Positions 45,001 to 53,836 of a DNA stretch of 64,000 nt are shown here, piece after piece. The stretch comes from Paenibacillus sp. FSL A5-0031 (GTDB taxonomy: Bacteria; Bacillota; Bacilli; Paenibacillales; Paenibacillaceae), in assembly GCF_001956295.1 (NCBI RefSeq), contig NZ_MRTD01000001.1:124001-188000 (forward strand), read 5' to 3'. Below the pieces are notes generated by a model that saw only the letters and a program-made list of their open reading frames with translations, was not told the origin of the DNA and ran no database searches. Each line of letters starts with the position of its first letter. Within the stretch, counting starts at the first letter, position 1. The translations under genes and the position numbers were made by a program.

Positions 45001-47309
45001 TGAAAGTGAAAAAGTATTTAGATGCTTCAATATCGACGGAAAAGCGGGTCCATGATCTGCTGGGCCGCATGACGCTAGAGGAAAAAATCGGCCAGCTTAT
45101 CCAACCCTTTGGCTGGCAGGTATACGAACGAACGGAAGACGGAATAGAGCTGACGGAAACATTCCGTGCCTATATCGAAAGGGGGAGCGTCGGCTCACTC
45201 TACGGCGTTTTGCGAGCTGATCCTTGGACAGGTGTAACGCTGGAGTCGGGATTATCGCCCCGCGAAGGGGCGGAAGTTATTAATCTGATTCAAAAATACG
45301 CGATTGAGCATACAAGGCTTGGTATTCCAATCTTGTTCGGGGAGGAATGCTCCCATGGGCATATGGCCATCGGTGCAACGGTATTCCCAGTGCCGCTTGC
45401 GATGGGCAGCAGCTGGAATATACCGCTGTATCTAGAAGTATGCCGCGCGATTGCAGCAGAGACGAGGGTACAAGGGGGAACGGTCACTTATTCCCCTGTC
45501 CTCGACGTCGTCCGCGATTCTAGATGGGGACGGACGGAAGAGACATTCGGCGAGGATCCGTATCTTATCGGAGAGATGGCGGTAGCGGCAGTCGAAGGAT
45601 TGCAAGGGGAGTCCATCGCTTCTGATGATACCGTTATCGCAACACTCAAGCATTTCGCCGGCTACGGCAGCTCCGAAGGAGGACGCAATGCGGCGCCCGC
45701 TCGAATCGGCGCGAGGGAGCTTCTCGAAAAGGATTTGTTGCCATTCGAGCGAGCGGTGCAGGCCGGTGCGCTGTCGATCATGACGGCATACAACGAAATT
45801 GATGGCGTGCCATGCACGTCAAATCATGAGCTGCTTACCCGAACTTTGAGAGAAAAGTGGGGATTCGAAGGATTCGTCATTACCGATTGCGGAGCGATCA
45901 ATATGCTTTGCGGCGGCCACCAAGTAGTAGAAAGTGAAGAGGATGCGGCATGCGCGGCGCTGCTTGCGGGCGTCGATATGGAAATGTCCGGTGACAGCTT
46001 CGGCAAGCATTTACTGCATGCCGTACACAATCAAAAGGTCTCTATAGACGATATTGATCTTGCAGTGCGCCGCATCCTTCACCAGAAATTTGAGCTAGGC
46101 TTGTTCGAGCGACCATACGCGAGCCCAGACAGGGCCTCGGAGGTTATCGGCCAAGAAAGCCACATCAAGTTGGCGGGAAGGATGGCGCAAGAAAGCATAA
46201 TCCTGCTCAAAAACCACAATCAGGTGCTGCCATTGTCAACAAACTTGAGCAAAATCGCGGTCATCGGACCTAACGCGAACAACATTTATAATCAATTGGG
46301 TGATTATACATCGCCGCAGGAGCGCTCCGGAATTGTGACGGTGCTGGATGGCATTCAGCGGAAATGCGTTGGCCAAAGCGAGGTCATGTATGCGCCGGGC
46401 TGCCGCATTAAAGATCCGTCGAAGGAAGGATTCGAGCACGCATTCCAAATCGCGCAGGCTGCAGAAGCGATCATAGCCGTAGTTGGCGGTTCCAGCGCAA
46501 GGGACTTCGGCGAAGGAACGATAGATTTGAAGACGGGTGCTGCGATTATTACCGATCAGTCAAGCTTAAGCGATATGGATTGCGGGGAAGGATTTGACAG
46601 AGCGGAACTGAGTTTGTCAGGCGTTCAATTGGAATTGCTGAAAGAGCTTCACAAGACAGGCAAACCGCTTATCGTCGTCTATATCAACGGACGGCCGATC
46701 GTAGAACCGTGGATCGACGAACACGCCGATGCGATTCTAGAGGCTTGGTATCCCGGACAGGAAGGCGGGAATGCAATCGCGGACGTTCTATTCGGCGATT
46801 ACAACCCGTCCGGTAGGCTCACAATATCGATTCCAAAGCACTCGGGACAGCTTCCGATTTATTACAATACGAAGCGGACCAAAGGCAAGCGGTATGTGGA
46901 GACAGACTTAGAGCCTAGATATCCATTCGGTTATGGCCTTAGCTACACGTCTTTCCAGTATGACGGCATCAAGCTAAGCAAATCTAATATAAAGCCGGAT
47001 GAGAGCTGCACCGTAAGCGTTGACGTCACGAATATCGGCGGAATGGCGGGACAGGAGGTCGTTCAGCTTTATGTAACGGATGTTGTCAGTTCCGTAACGA
47101 GGCCAGCTTTGGAATTGAAGGGCTTCCTGAAAATTCAATTGGAGCCTGGCGAATCGACGACCGTCCAGTTTACGATCGCAAAGGAACAATTGCAATACGT
47201 AGGAAGGGACTATCGCCGCATCGTCGAACCGGGTCAGTTCCGTATCCAAATAGGCGGCCACGCGGAGTCGCTCCTTGGGGTCGACTTGCATGTACTTCCA
47301 CCCGAATAA
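44997..47309 (+). CDS. GH3-family beta-glycosidase
   Basis: 770-residue enzyme. ATG at 44997 overlaps the GH38 stop and has GGAG 6 bases upstream. The N-terminal barrel has RWGRTEETFGEDPYL, TLKHFAGYG and the nucleophile Asp297 in FVITDCGAI; the second domain has IAVIGPNANN and a likely acid/base near SARDFGEG; a fibronectin-III-like domain ends the protein (VSVDVTNIGGMAGQEVVQLYV). It removes terminal beta-glucose, beta-xylose or beta-N-acetylglucosamine-like residues; the linkage in this operon could be a beta-linked unit of N-glycan or mannan. No signal peptide. Confidence 0.9.
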   Translation: MMKVKKYLDASISTEKRVHDLLGRMTLEEKIGQLIQPFGWQVYERTEDGIELTETFRAYIERGSVGSLYGVLRADPWTGVTLESGLSPREGAEVINLIQKYAIEHTRLGIPILFGEECSHGHMAIGATVFPVPLAMGSSWNIPLYLEVCRAIAAETRVQGGTVTYSPVLDVVRDSRWGRTEETFGEDPYLIGEMAVAAVEGLQGESIASDDTVIATLKHFAGYGSSEGGRNAAPARIGARELLEKDLLPFERAVQAGALSIMTAYNEIDGVPCTSNHELLTRTLREKWGFEGFVITDCGAINMLCGGHQVVESEEDAACAALLAGVDMEMSGDSFGKHLLHAVHNQKVSIDDIDLAVRRILHQKFELGLFERPYASPDRASEVIGQESHIKLAGRMAQESIILLKNHNQVLPLSTNLSKIAVIGPNANNIYNQLGDYTSPQERSGIVTVLDGIQRKCVGQSEVMYAPGCRIKDPSKEGFEHAFQIAQAAEAIIAVVGGSSARDFGEGTIDLKTGAAIITDQSSLSDMDCGEGFDRAELSLSGVQLELLKELHKTGKPLIVVYINGRPIVEPWIDEHADAILEAWYPGQEGGNAIADVLFGDYNPSGRLTISIPKHSGQLPIYYNTKRTKGKRYVETDLEPRYPFGYGLSYTSFQYDGIKLSKSNIKPDESCTVSVDVTNIGGMAGQEVVQLYVTDVVSSVTRPALELKGFLKIQLEPGESTTVQFTIAKEQLQYVGRDYRRIVEPGQFRIQIGGHAESLLGVDLHVLPPE

Positions 47310-47335
47310 GTATGGAGAGAGGATGAAACAACACT

Positions 47336-48655
47336 ATGAAAAACCATCGATTGCCACAAATTGATATCCCCGAGCTGAAGCTGCCGCCTTCCATCGTAAA
47401 GGCGATGGAGGAAGCGGAGAAGCTGCTCGCTCATCGGCCGAAGCTTAACCGATTATTTCAGAACTGCTTCCCAAATACGCTGGAGACGACAACAAAGCTG
47501 CTGGAGGATGGGACTACCTTTGTCCTAACAGGAGACATCCCCGCTATGTGGTTGCGGGATTCCGTGGAGCAAGTGATGCATTATGTCCCGTTTGCCAAGG
47601 AAGACCCCGAGCTGCAGCGTATTCTGGAGGGAGTCATTAATCGTCATATGTTCTATATTAGCATTGATCCTTATGCTAACGCATTTAACGAAACCGCCAA
47701 TGACTGGCATTGGAACTCCGGAGACGAAACGGAAAGTTCGCCTTGGGTATGGGAACGCAAATTCGAACTCGATTCCATGTGCTTCTCTTTCCGTCTAGCC
47801 TATCATTATTGGAAGGAAACAGGCCGGACGGGCATATTCAATGAGCAATTCAAAGCTTCTTTGCTGGCGATGCTGGACGTTTGGCAGATCGAGCAGCAGC
47901 ATGGTGAGCTTTCGACGTACAGGTTCCAGCGTCATAATGGAATCATGATCGATACGCTGCGGAGGCAAGGGCGCGGTATGCTGGTCAACGAGACTGGCAT
48001 GATCTGGTCAGGATTCCGTCCAAGCGACGATGCTTGCGATTTCCATTTCAACATTCCGTCTAATATGTTCGCCGCTGTAACCCTTCGCGACATGGGCGAA
48101 ATCGTCCGTTACGTATACCGAGATGAGAAGCTTGCGGCTCGCATGGCTGTAATGGAAGAAGAAATCCGGCATGCTATTGAATTGTACGGTATCGTGGAAC
48201 ATCCGAAGTACGGACGCATGTACGCATTCGAGACAGACGGCTTCGGCAATCACGTCCTGATGGATGACGCGGGTACGCCAAGTCTGATATCTGCGCCTTA
48301 TATCGGCTTCGCGGATGCAAACGATCCTATCTATTTGAACACGCGGGCTTTCATTTTGAGTGAAGATAATCCTTACTATTACAAAGGCGAGAGCCTTAGC
48401 GGTATTGGCAGCCCTCATACACCGCCGGACTTCGTGTGGCATCTCGCTTATTCAATGCAAGGTTTGACCGCCGTGGATCCGGATGAAATCAGGGAAATGA
48501 TCGATATCATGGAGGCGACGGATGCTGACACCGGCTTTATGCATGAAGGCTTCCACAAGGATGATCCTACCAACTTCACGAGGGATTGGTTTGCTTGGTC
48601 AAACAGTCAGTTTGCCCATTTGGTATGGAAGGCTTTGCAACAAGGCATTATTTAG
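47336..48655 (+). CDS. GH125-family exo-alpha-1,6-mannosidase
   Basis: 439-residue cytoplasmic enzyme. Family landmarks are GDIPAMWLRDS, YANAFNE, WERKFELDSMCF, GMIWSGFRPSDDAC, NIPSNMFA and SGIGSPHTPP. Known GH125 enzymes cleave non-reducing alpha-1,6-linked mannose with inversion. The ribosome binding site GAGAGG is 13 bases from the ATG, longer than ideal. With GH38 next to it, alpha-1,2/1,3- and alpha-1,6-mannose can both be removed from imported N-glycan or yeast-mannan fragments. Confidence 0.92.
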   Translation: MKNHRLPQIDIPELKLPPSIVKAMEEAEKLLAHRPKLNRLFQNCFPNTLETTTKLLEDGTTFVLTGDIPAMWLRDSVEQVMHYVPFAKEDPELQRILEGVINRHMFYISIDPYANAFNETANDWHWNSGDETESSPWVWERKFELDSMCFSFRLAYHYWKETGRTGIFNEQFKASLLAMLDVWQIEQQHGELSTYRFQRHNGIMIDTLRRQGRGMLVNETGMIWSGFRPSDDACDFHFNIPSNMFAAVTLRDMGEIVRYVYRDEKLAARMAVMEEEIRHAIELYGIVEHPKYGRMYAFETDGFGNHVLMDDAGTPSLISAPYIGFADANDPIYLNTRAFILSEDNPYYYKGESLSGIGSPHTPPDFVWHLAYSMQGLTAVDPDEIREMIDIMEATDADTGFMHEGFHKDDPTNFTRDWFAWSNSQFAHLVWKALQQGII

Positions 48656-48732
48656 AACAGTAGTCAGTTCATTTAAACGTACAGCCCTTTTTATCAAACA
48701 TATGGCGGCGATTATTGAAGGAGGTATGATCC

Positions 48733-50514
48733 ATGTTTAATAAATATCCTATAAATCCAGTCAGGCAGCCATTCTCGGAACAGCCAATCTCAAAAGGGTA
48801 CGAAGCCTTGTCGGAGCTATTAAAAGCGAGCTTGGACGAGAAGACGGACACCCCACCGCTTATTATCGTGGACGGAACGCACGGCGCTGACTTCCAGTCA
48901 TTCATACGGCATGCTGCTTCTGCGATCGAAAAGCAAGGATGGAGCTTGAACGTTCAAAGCACGGCAGGTTACTTGAAATCCGGCGAAACGCTGCGTGAGA
49001 AATTCGACCGCAACATCACAGAAAATAGAGCATTCGGTTACGTGACTGAAGATGAAATCGAGGCTTATTTCGTATTAGACGCAAGAGAAACGCTCGCGAA
49101 CCGATTGAAAGCACAAAATGGGAGAACGGCGTTTATCGTGTTCGGCCCAGGCGCTTATTGGCTTGCGGGAGAGCGGAGCGGCACTGTCTTATTTCTGGAT
49201 GTTTCTAGGGAATATCAACAAATTCAGCATAAAAAGCAACTGCTCAATTTCGGTATGTCATGGAACCGCGATTCCGTCGAAAAGTATAAAATTAGTTATT
49301 TCGTGGAATGGCCGATACTGGAAACGTACCGTAAACGTATTTTCCAGAACATCGATCTCTACTTGGACATGAACAAGCCGGAAGAGCCTGTATTCTTGAC
49401 CATCTCTGACCTTGAAGCAATGATCCGAAGCGTGGCCCAAAGTCCGCTTCGCGTCAAGCCGTTTTTCGCCCCTGGTATTTGGGGTGGACAATATTTGAAA
49501 GACATGGCCGACCTTCCTAAGGAGTGGGTGAACTGTGCATGGAGCTTCGAGCCGATCGCACCAGAGAATTCTATTCTGATTGGATATGGAGGCGACGTGA
49601 TCGAAGTACCGTTCCTGATCGTCATGGCCCTTGAATATAAAGCTATCATGGGCGAACGACCGGTGTCGTTGTTCGGCGATTATTTTCCTGTAAGGTTCGA
49701 TTATCTTGATACGATGAACGGGGACAAACTATCTTGCCAAGTGCATCCGAAGCAGGACTACGTGCGTGAACATTTCAACGAGTTTATGACACAGCAGGAA
49801 TCTTATTACATCATGGAACAGAAAAAGGATGCCAAGGTTTACCTCGGCCTTACGGAGGGAACGGAGAGAGAGAATTTCCAAAACGCCGTCTTGCAGGCAC
49901 AGGAAACAGGCGTACCGATGGAATTCACTGAATATGTCAACGAATTTGATTCAAACAAAGGGGATTTGTTCCTCATTCCGCCGGGAACCGTTCATGCTTC
50001 AGGCATCGATAATCTTGTGCTTGAAGTCTCATCTACGACTTGGTGGTTTACGTTCAAGCTATACGATTATTTGCGTAAGGACCTAGATGGCAAACCGCGT
50101 CCGATCAACGCGGATCACGGCTTCCGTAATATCGATTACGACAAAACGACATCATGGGTTAAGCAAAACCTCATCCCTGAGCCGCAGTTGCTGCAGAGCC
50201 AAGGCGGCAACGAAGAGTATTTGCTCGGTCAACGAGACGATCTACTGTTTTACGTAAGACGGATCCATCTGCAGACGGAATGGCTAGACCAGACGGACGG
50301 CGAGTTTGTTATGTACAATCTTGTGGAGGGAGATAGCGTACGCATCGTATCCATTGCGGATGAATCAATATTCGTCGAGTTGAACTACGCAGAATCTTAT
50401 ATTTTACCTTCCGTATTCGGTGCATACAAAATCGTAAACTTGACGGAAACGCCGTGCAAACTGATTAAAGCGGGAGTATCTCCGGAATGGAACGTGAGCC
50501 TGATTGAACGCTGA
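48733..50514 (+). CDS. Class I mannose-6-phosphate isomerase-like protein with extra N-terminal domain
   Basis: 593-residue protein with AAGGAGG 8 bases before the ATG. The C-terminal half (about 240-593) is a cupin-type class I phosphomannose isomerase: SCQVHPKQDYV gives the zinc-binding Gln and His, and LFLIPPGTVHASG the second zinc site. The N-terminal 220 residues have a domain of the type related to uridine kinase-like folds but with no P-loop that I can see. It would turn mannose-6-phosphate into fructose-6-phosphate for glycolysis. It follows the mannosidases and precedes a ROK kinase that could make the phosphate. Substrate assignment is from context. Confidence 0.8.
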   Translation: MFNKYPINPVRQPFSEQPISKGYEALSELLKASLDEKTDTPPLIIVDGTHGADFQSFIRHAASAIEKQGWSLNVQSTAGYLKSGETLREKFDRNITENRAFGYVTEDEIEAYFVLDARETLANRLKAQNGRTAFIVFGPGAYWLAGERSGTVLFLDVSREYQQIQHKKQLLNFGMSWNRDSVEKYKISYFVEWPILETYRKRIFQNIDLYLDMNKPEEPVFLTISDLEAMIRSVAQSPLRVKPFFAPGIWGGQYLKDMADLPKEWVNCAWSFEPIAPENSILIGYGGDVIEVPFLIVMALEYKAIMGERPVSLFGDYFPVRFDYLDTMNGDKLSCQVHPKQDYVREHFNEFMTQQESYYIMEQKKDAKVYLGLTEGTERENFQNAVLQAQETGVPMEFTEYVNEFDSNKGDLFLIPPGTVHASGIDNLVLEVSSTTWWFTFKLYDYLRKDLDGKPRPINADHGFRNIDYDKTTSWVKQNLIPEPQLLQSQGGNEEYLLGQRDDLLFYVRRIHLQTEWLDQTDGEFVMYNLVEGDSVRIVSIADESIFVELNYAESYILPSVFGAYKIVNLTETPCKLIKAGVSPEWNVSLIER

Positions 50515-51439
50515 TCTCATATTTGCTTTGGATGTGGGTGGAACCTATGTCAAGGGATGCGTAGTAGAACGCGGGGAAGTAAAGGAAGGCACGATCTCTC
50601 ATTATGCTGCAAATGCCAAGGGATCGGAAGAAGTCATCATTGGCGGATTGGCAGCTATCCTATTAGACTTGCTTGAGAAATACAAGCGGTTTCCGCATTC
50701 ATTCTCACCCGAAGCCATCGGCATCGGCATGTCCTTTCCTGGACCATTTGATTATGAAAACGGCGTGAGCTGGATTCGTGAACTGGATAAATTCGAATCG
50801 CTTTACGGTGTAAACGTGAAAGAAAAGCTCATGCAAGCATTGCGTGCAAACAGCTTCGGGAAGAATACAGATTTCTTGGACATCCGGTTCCAGAATGATG
50901 GCAGATTGTTTGGTTTGGGAACCGGCAAGCTCTATCCAAATGAGCGAATACTGGCTATTACGCTTGGGACCGGCATTGGTTCAGCTTTTATTGATTGCAG
51001 AACTCTTGTCACCGAAGGTGATCACGTACCGCCAGATGGCTATTTATATAACTTGCCTCATCAAGGCGTGGCTGCGGATGAATGCTTTTCACGGAGAGGA
51101 ATTCTTAAGCTATTCCGGGATGCCGGCTGTCTGAATGATGGCATGGATGTGAAGGATCTTGCGGAGCTTGCCCGGAAGGGCGAGAATCGCATGAGCGAGC
51201 TGTTCCGGGCATTCGGGGATGAATTGGGGCAATTTCTACTGCCATTCCTAATAGATTTTAAGGCTGACCGTCTCATGATCGGAGGCCAGATCGCCAAAAG
51301 CTTCGATTTGTTCGGAGAAGGACTTATTCGTATGCTCTCACCACTCGGTATTAAAGTCGAAGCCCTCGACAATGCGCTGCACCATACCTTTATCGGTGCT
51401 TCCTGTATGTTCGACGCAGAACCACATGGGACTTCATAA
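50504..51439 (+). CDS. ROK-family sugar kinase
   Basis: 311-residue kinase. TTG start overlaps the previous stop by 11 bases and has only a weak GTGAG site, so it is probably coupled. The phosphate-binding loop is FALDVGGTYVKGCVV, and ITLGTGIGSAFID carries the second glycine-rich motif. It lacks the usual ROK zinc motif CxCGxxGC; instead HQGVAADECFSRRGIL occurs there. It should phosphorylate mannose, or perhaps a different hexose, produced by the operon's hydrolases. It is the last gene of the operon. Confidence 0.85.
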   Translation: MNADLIFALDVGGTYVKGCVVERGEVKEGTISHYAANAKGSEEVIIGGLAAILLDLLEKYKRFPHSFSPEAIGIGMSFPGPFDYENGVSWIRELDKFESLYGVNVKEKLMQALRANSFGKNTDFLDIRFQNDGRLFGLGTGKLYPNERILAITLGTGIGSAFIDCRTLVTEGDHVPPDGYLYNLPHQGVAADECFSRRGILKLFRDAGCLNDGMDVKDLAELARKGENRMSELFRAFGDELGQFLLPFLIDFKADRLMIGGQIAKSFDLFGEGLIRMLSPLGIKVEALDNALHHTFIGASCMFDAEPHGTS

Positions 51440-51676
51440 AAGGACTCCTTACTAGTGGAGCCGTATAAGAAGACCGTGATTGGAGAAAGGAGCGGGAGCA
51501 ATCGCTTTTCGCTAATCCTTATTATAAATAATAAAACAATATCGGTGGCTTTTATGTTAACAACGACGATAGAATGAAATAGAGAGATACAAATGTATGT
51601 TATATTATAAAGCGAAAGGTCTAGGATAGGACACTCCACTCTAATCCAAACCTTATAGTGCTCATCATAAGTATGG

Positions 51677-51701
51677 ACCATCCTTCGGGATGGTTTTTTT
51701 T
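51677..51701 (+). terminator. Intrinsic terminator downstream of the mannoside operon
   Basis: ACCATCC and GGATGGT with a stable TTCG tetraloop are followed by eight T. It is 238 bases after the ROK stop; the rest of this 386-base gap holds no gene I can support. Confidence 0.9.
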
Positions 51702-51825
51702 GAGAATGAATGGGATTTGTCAACACAAGGCTACATTATAATAGAAAAAAGCCAGGTTGGCGTGATGACTAAAACTATCTTTTAAGGAATAGTCAGTTTA
51801 TAAGAATCATTAATGGGGGGTCATT

Positions 51826-52332
51826 ATGAAAAAAATTGCACTTATTGGTTCTGGAGGTTCAGGCAAATCAACGTTGGCTAGCAAGCTGAGCAGAATATTA
51901 TCGATTAAAGTTCATCATTTGGATTCAATTTTTTGGAAACCGGGTTGGATTAGCACGTCTAAAAACGAGCAAAAAGTTGTTCAAGAGGAGCTCATCAGTC
52001 ATGATAGTTGGATTATTGATGGTAATTATGGAGGCACTTTAGATATTAGGTTACAAGCGGCTGATACAATCATATTTGTTGACCTATCAAGATGGATCTG
52101 CATTGTTCGCGTGTTGAAGAGAAGGTTCCAGTACCGCAACAAGAAGAGAATGGATATGGCAGAAGGTTGCGAAGAAAGGGTCAGTTTGGAATTTTTGAAA
52201 TGGGTCTGGGAATACCCAGACAAACAAAAGCCGAAGATAACAGAAAAACTGCAAAGGTTATCGAATGAAAAGAAAATAATCATTTTAAAGTCACGGAAAG
52301 ACGTACGAGAATTTGTAGCAAAACTTGAATAA
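51826..52332 (+). CDS. FlaR-like P-loop nucleotide kinase (topology modulation protein)
   Basis: 168-residue P-loop protein, ATG preceded by GGGGGG. Walker A is GSGGSGKST at residues 8-16, followed by HHLDSIFWKPGW and WIIDGNYGG, as in the family named topology modulation or FlaR-like proteins, related to adenylate kinases. The family is believed to phosphorylate a nucleotide or small molecule; the exact reaction is unknown. It stands alone, with a terminator-like hairpin 9 bases after the stop. Confidence 0.85.
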   Translation: MKKIALIGSGGSGKSTLASKLSRILSIKVHHLDSIFWKPGWISTSKNEQKVVQEELISHDSWIIDGNYGGTLDIRLQAADTIIFVDLSRWICIVRVLKRRFQYRNKKRMDMAEGCEERVSLEFLKWVWEYPDKQKPKITEKLQRLSNEKKIIILKSRKDVREFVAKLE

Positions 52333-52340
52333 AACATTGA

Positions 52341-52367
52341 TGAGCAGGCGCTGCGGCGGCCTGCTCA
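52341..52367 (+). terminator. Hairpin after the FlaR-like gene
   Basis: TGAGCAGG and CCTGCTCA pair around a GC-rich 11-base loop, followed by TTTTATT. The T-run is broken, so efficiency is uncertain. Confidence 0.65.
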
Positions 52368-52562
52368 TTTTATTAAGTTAATAGACAGTCATGCGTAATA
52401 AGAATTGTATAATTGGTCTAGTAGATTCCAATATGTGGTATTATAATTTGGGAAGTGCTTATACATACGATTATTGAATGGTGAGTCCGAATTTGGTAAC
52501 AATCGAGAGTTTATGTCAAACGGATAACTTTTTACTAGTTTCAAGGTTAGGGGGAAAAACTA

Positions 52563-52721
52563 ATGGCTTTTTTATTTGCTATATTGGCTTTTTTATTTAT
52601 GTTGTTTTTCTCAAGTACATTCCGTGCTCTTATTAATAAAGAAAACAGTACTCAATTGACTATTATTACATCATTACTTTTTGGGGGGCTATTTTGGGTA
52701 TGTCTACTAATTTGGTCTTAA
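52563..52721 (+). CDS. Small two-helix membrane protein
   Basis: 52-residue protein. ATG at 52563 has AGGGGG 7 bases upstream. Residues 2-20 and 32-51 are hydrophobic helices separated by a short charged loop (RALINKENS). Not recognised. It begins a run of small genes without known homologues. Confidence 0.6.
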   Translation: MAFLFAILAFLFMLFFSSTFRALINKENSTQLTIITSLLFGGLFWVCLLIWS

Positions 52722-52779
52722 TAGAGTTTTTGAACTAACGGGATTGAAGTTGATTCTACGTTTAAAGGAGAAATGAAAC

Positions 52780-52980
52780 GTGACCAAACTAAATATGGAT
52801 TTTCTATTGAAAGCTATTGAGCAGAAAGACAAGGAATTAAAGCAAGCAGAAAAGGAGGCATTTTCCTCAGAAATCACTGATCCAAAATTCAAAGAGCAAT
52901 ACAATAAACTTGAAAAAATAAGGCAGGAAGTAATGGATTTAAATTTACAGGTAAGCAATTTAAGTAGTTTAAGAATATAA
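52780..52980 (+). CDS. Small coiled-coil protein
   Basis: 66-residue protein. GTG at 52780 has AAAGGAG 9 bases upstream. The sequence is mostly charged and helical, with heptad-like spacing (KAIEQKDKELKQAEKEAF). Not recognised. Confidence 0.6.
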   Translation: MTKLNMDFLLKAIEQKDKELKQAEKEAFSSEITDPKFKEQYNKLEKIRQEVMDLNLQVSNLSSLRI

Positions 52981-53110
52981 AGATCAACGATTGCACAGAT
53001 AACAAAAGGAGGAAAGTAAAGTCTTGATTATTACAAGAAAAGCCGGAATTTCCTGCAATATATGTAAGTGAGGTGCGAAAGCGTTTCAGACTTTTAGGAG
53101 GTAGGTTTCT

Positions 53111-53482
53111 ATGATTACGGGCTTAAAACGTGATGTAATCGCTATTATTCTAACCGTGTTCATTATTGGTGGAATCGCCTTTAAAACCTATATGCCCGAC
53201 GCATTCGCAAGCAAACCCGCACCGACTTTATCACTTGAAGAGGCAAGCGAGCGCCTAGAGCGAATTATTTCAAATGACGGAACGTTTATAACCCGCTTCG
53301 ATAGCCACGCCCTTGAACCTGTCGTATATGAGGCGTTAGCACACACGGTAAATGATTACGGGGCTTCGAATGATATGTTATTTGTAGCAGAATTAGTGGA
53401 GAAATATAATGACGATGGGATCGTGGAGAATTTACGCGAAGCGTTAGTGATTGTAAACGATATAAAAGAGAGAAATTTATAA
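53111..53482 (+). CDS. Membrane-anchored hypothetical protein
   Basis: 123-residue protein with AGGAGG 8 bases before the ATG. Residues 8-24 form a membrane segment or uncleaved signal (IAIILTVFIIGGIAF), followed by a helical soluble domain with LEEASERLERII and LVEKYNDDGIVENL. I do not recognise it. A terminator follows 5 bases after the stop. Together with the two preceding small ORFs it may be a phage- or element-derived block. Confidence 0.7.
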   Translation: MITGLKRDVIAIILTVFIIGGIAFKTYMPDAFASKPAPTLSLEEASERLERIISNDGTFITRFDSHALEPVVYEALAHTVNDYGASNDMLFVAELVEKYNDDGIVENLREALVIVNDIKERNL

Positions 53483-53487
53483 ATAAG

Positions 53488-53512
53488 ACCCAGCTACCTT
53501 ATGCTGGGTTTT
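53488..53512 (+). terminator. Intrinsic terminator after the 123-residue gene
   Basis: ACCCAGC and GCTGGGT pair around an 8-base loop, with TTTTC following. Confidence 0.8.
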
Positions 53513-53524
53513 CGTTTTATTAGG

Positions 53525-53680
53525 GTATTGGTCACGAAATCTCACGCGAGTATTAGAACCTAGAGGCGGCAGTAAAACTATTTATTCCCTATCTACAGAA
53601 GTATATAGGAGTTTATTTAAAGAGAAAGACTATAACATGATTGACCACATGGAGAGCAACAACTCCATGTGGTTTTTTTG
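53525..53680 (+). other. Possible gene relic ending in a terminator
   Basis: The frame reading NLTRVLEPRGGSKTIYSL and STEVYRSLFKEKDYN looks coding-like but has no start or site and ends in the terminator at 53645-53679, where CCACATGGAG and CTCCATGTGG enclose an 8-base loop and TTTTTTT follows. I cannot assign a family. The remaining bases up to 53836 hold nothing I recognise. Confidence 0.35.
53645..53679 (+). terminator. Strong intrinsic terminator
   Basis: CCACATGGAG and CTCCATGTGG form a 10-base perfect stem with an 8-base loop, followed by seven T. Confidence 0.88.
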
Positions 53681-53836
53681 ATAAAAGCGATTTCAAACTT
53701 TGCTCATCATGTTTTATTTGCATTAAACGCATTTATTAACACTTAGGATACTTTTCTGATAAGCCTCAAGAGTCGAGAAGTGCTAATTGTAAGAAATGGA
53801 TTAACCTTTCCCCAAAACCGTTGTAACTTAAACTTA

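Noticed and set aside
51697..51760. Promoter TTGTCA with TATAAT before the FlaR-like gene
   Set aside because: The spacer is only 14 bases, too short for a normal sigma-A promoter.
53024..53071. Short frame MIITRKAGISCNICK after AGGAGG, similar to the start of CsrA
   Set aside because: Only 15 codons and the CsrA similarity ends after six residues; too little to call a gene or relic.
53078..53092. Possible cre site GCGAAAGCGTTTCAG
   Set aside because: The spacing between the half sites is one base short of the cre pattern.
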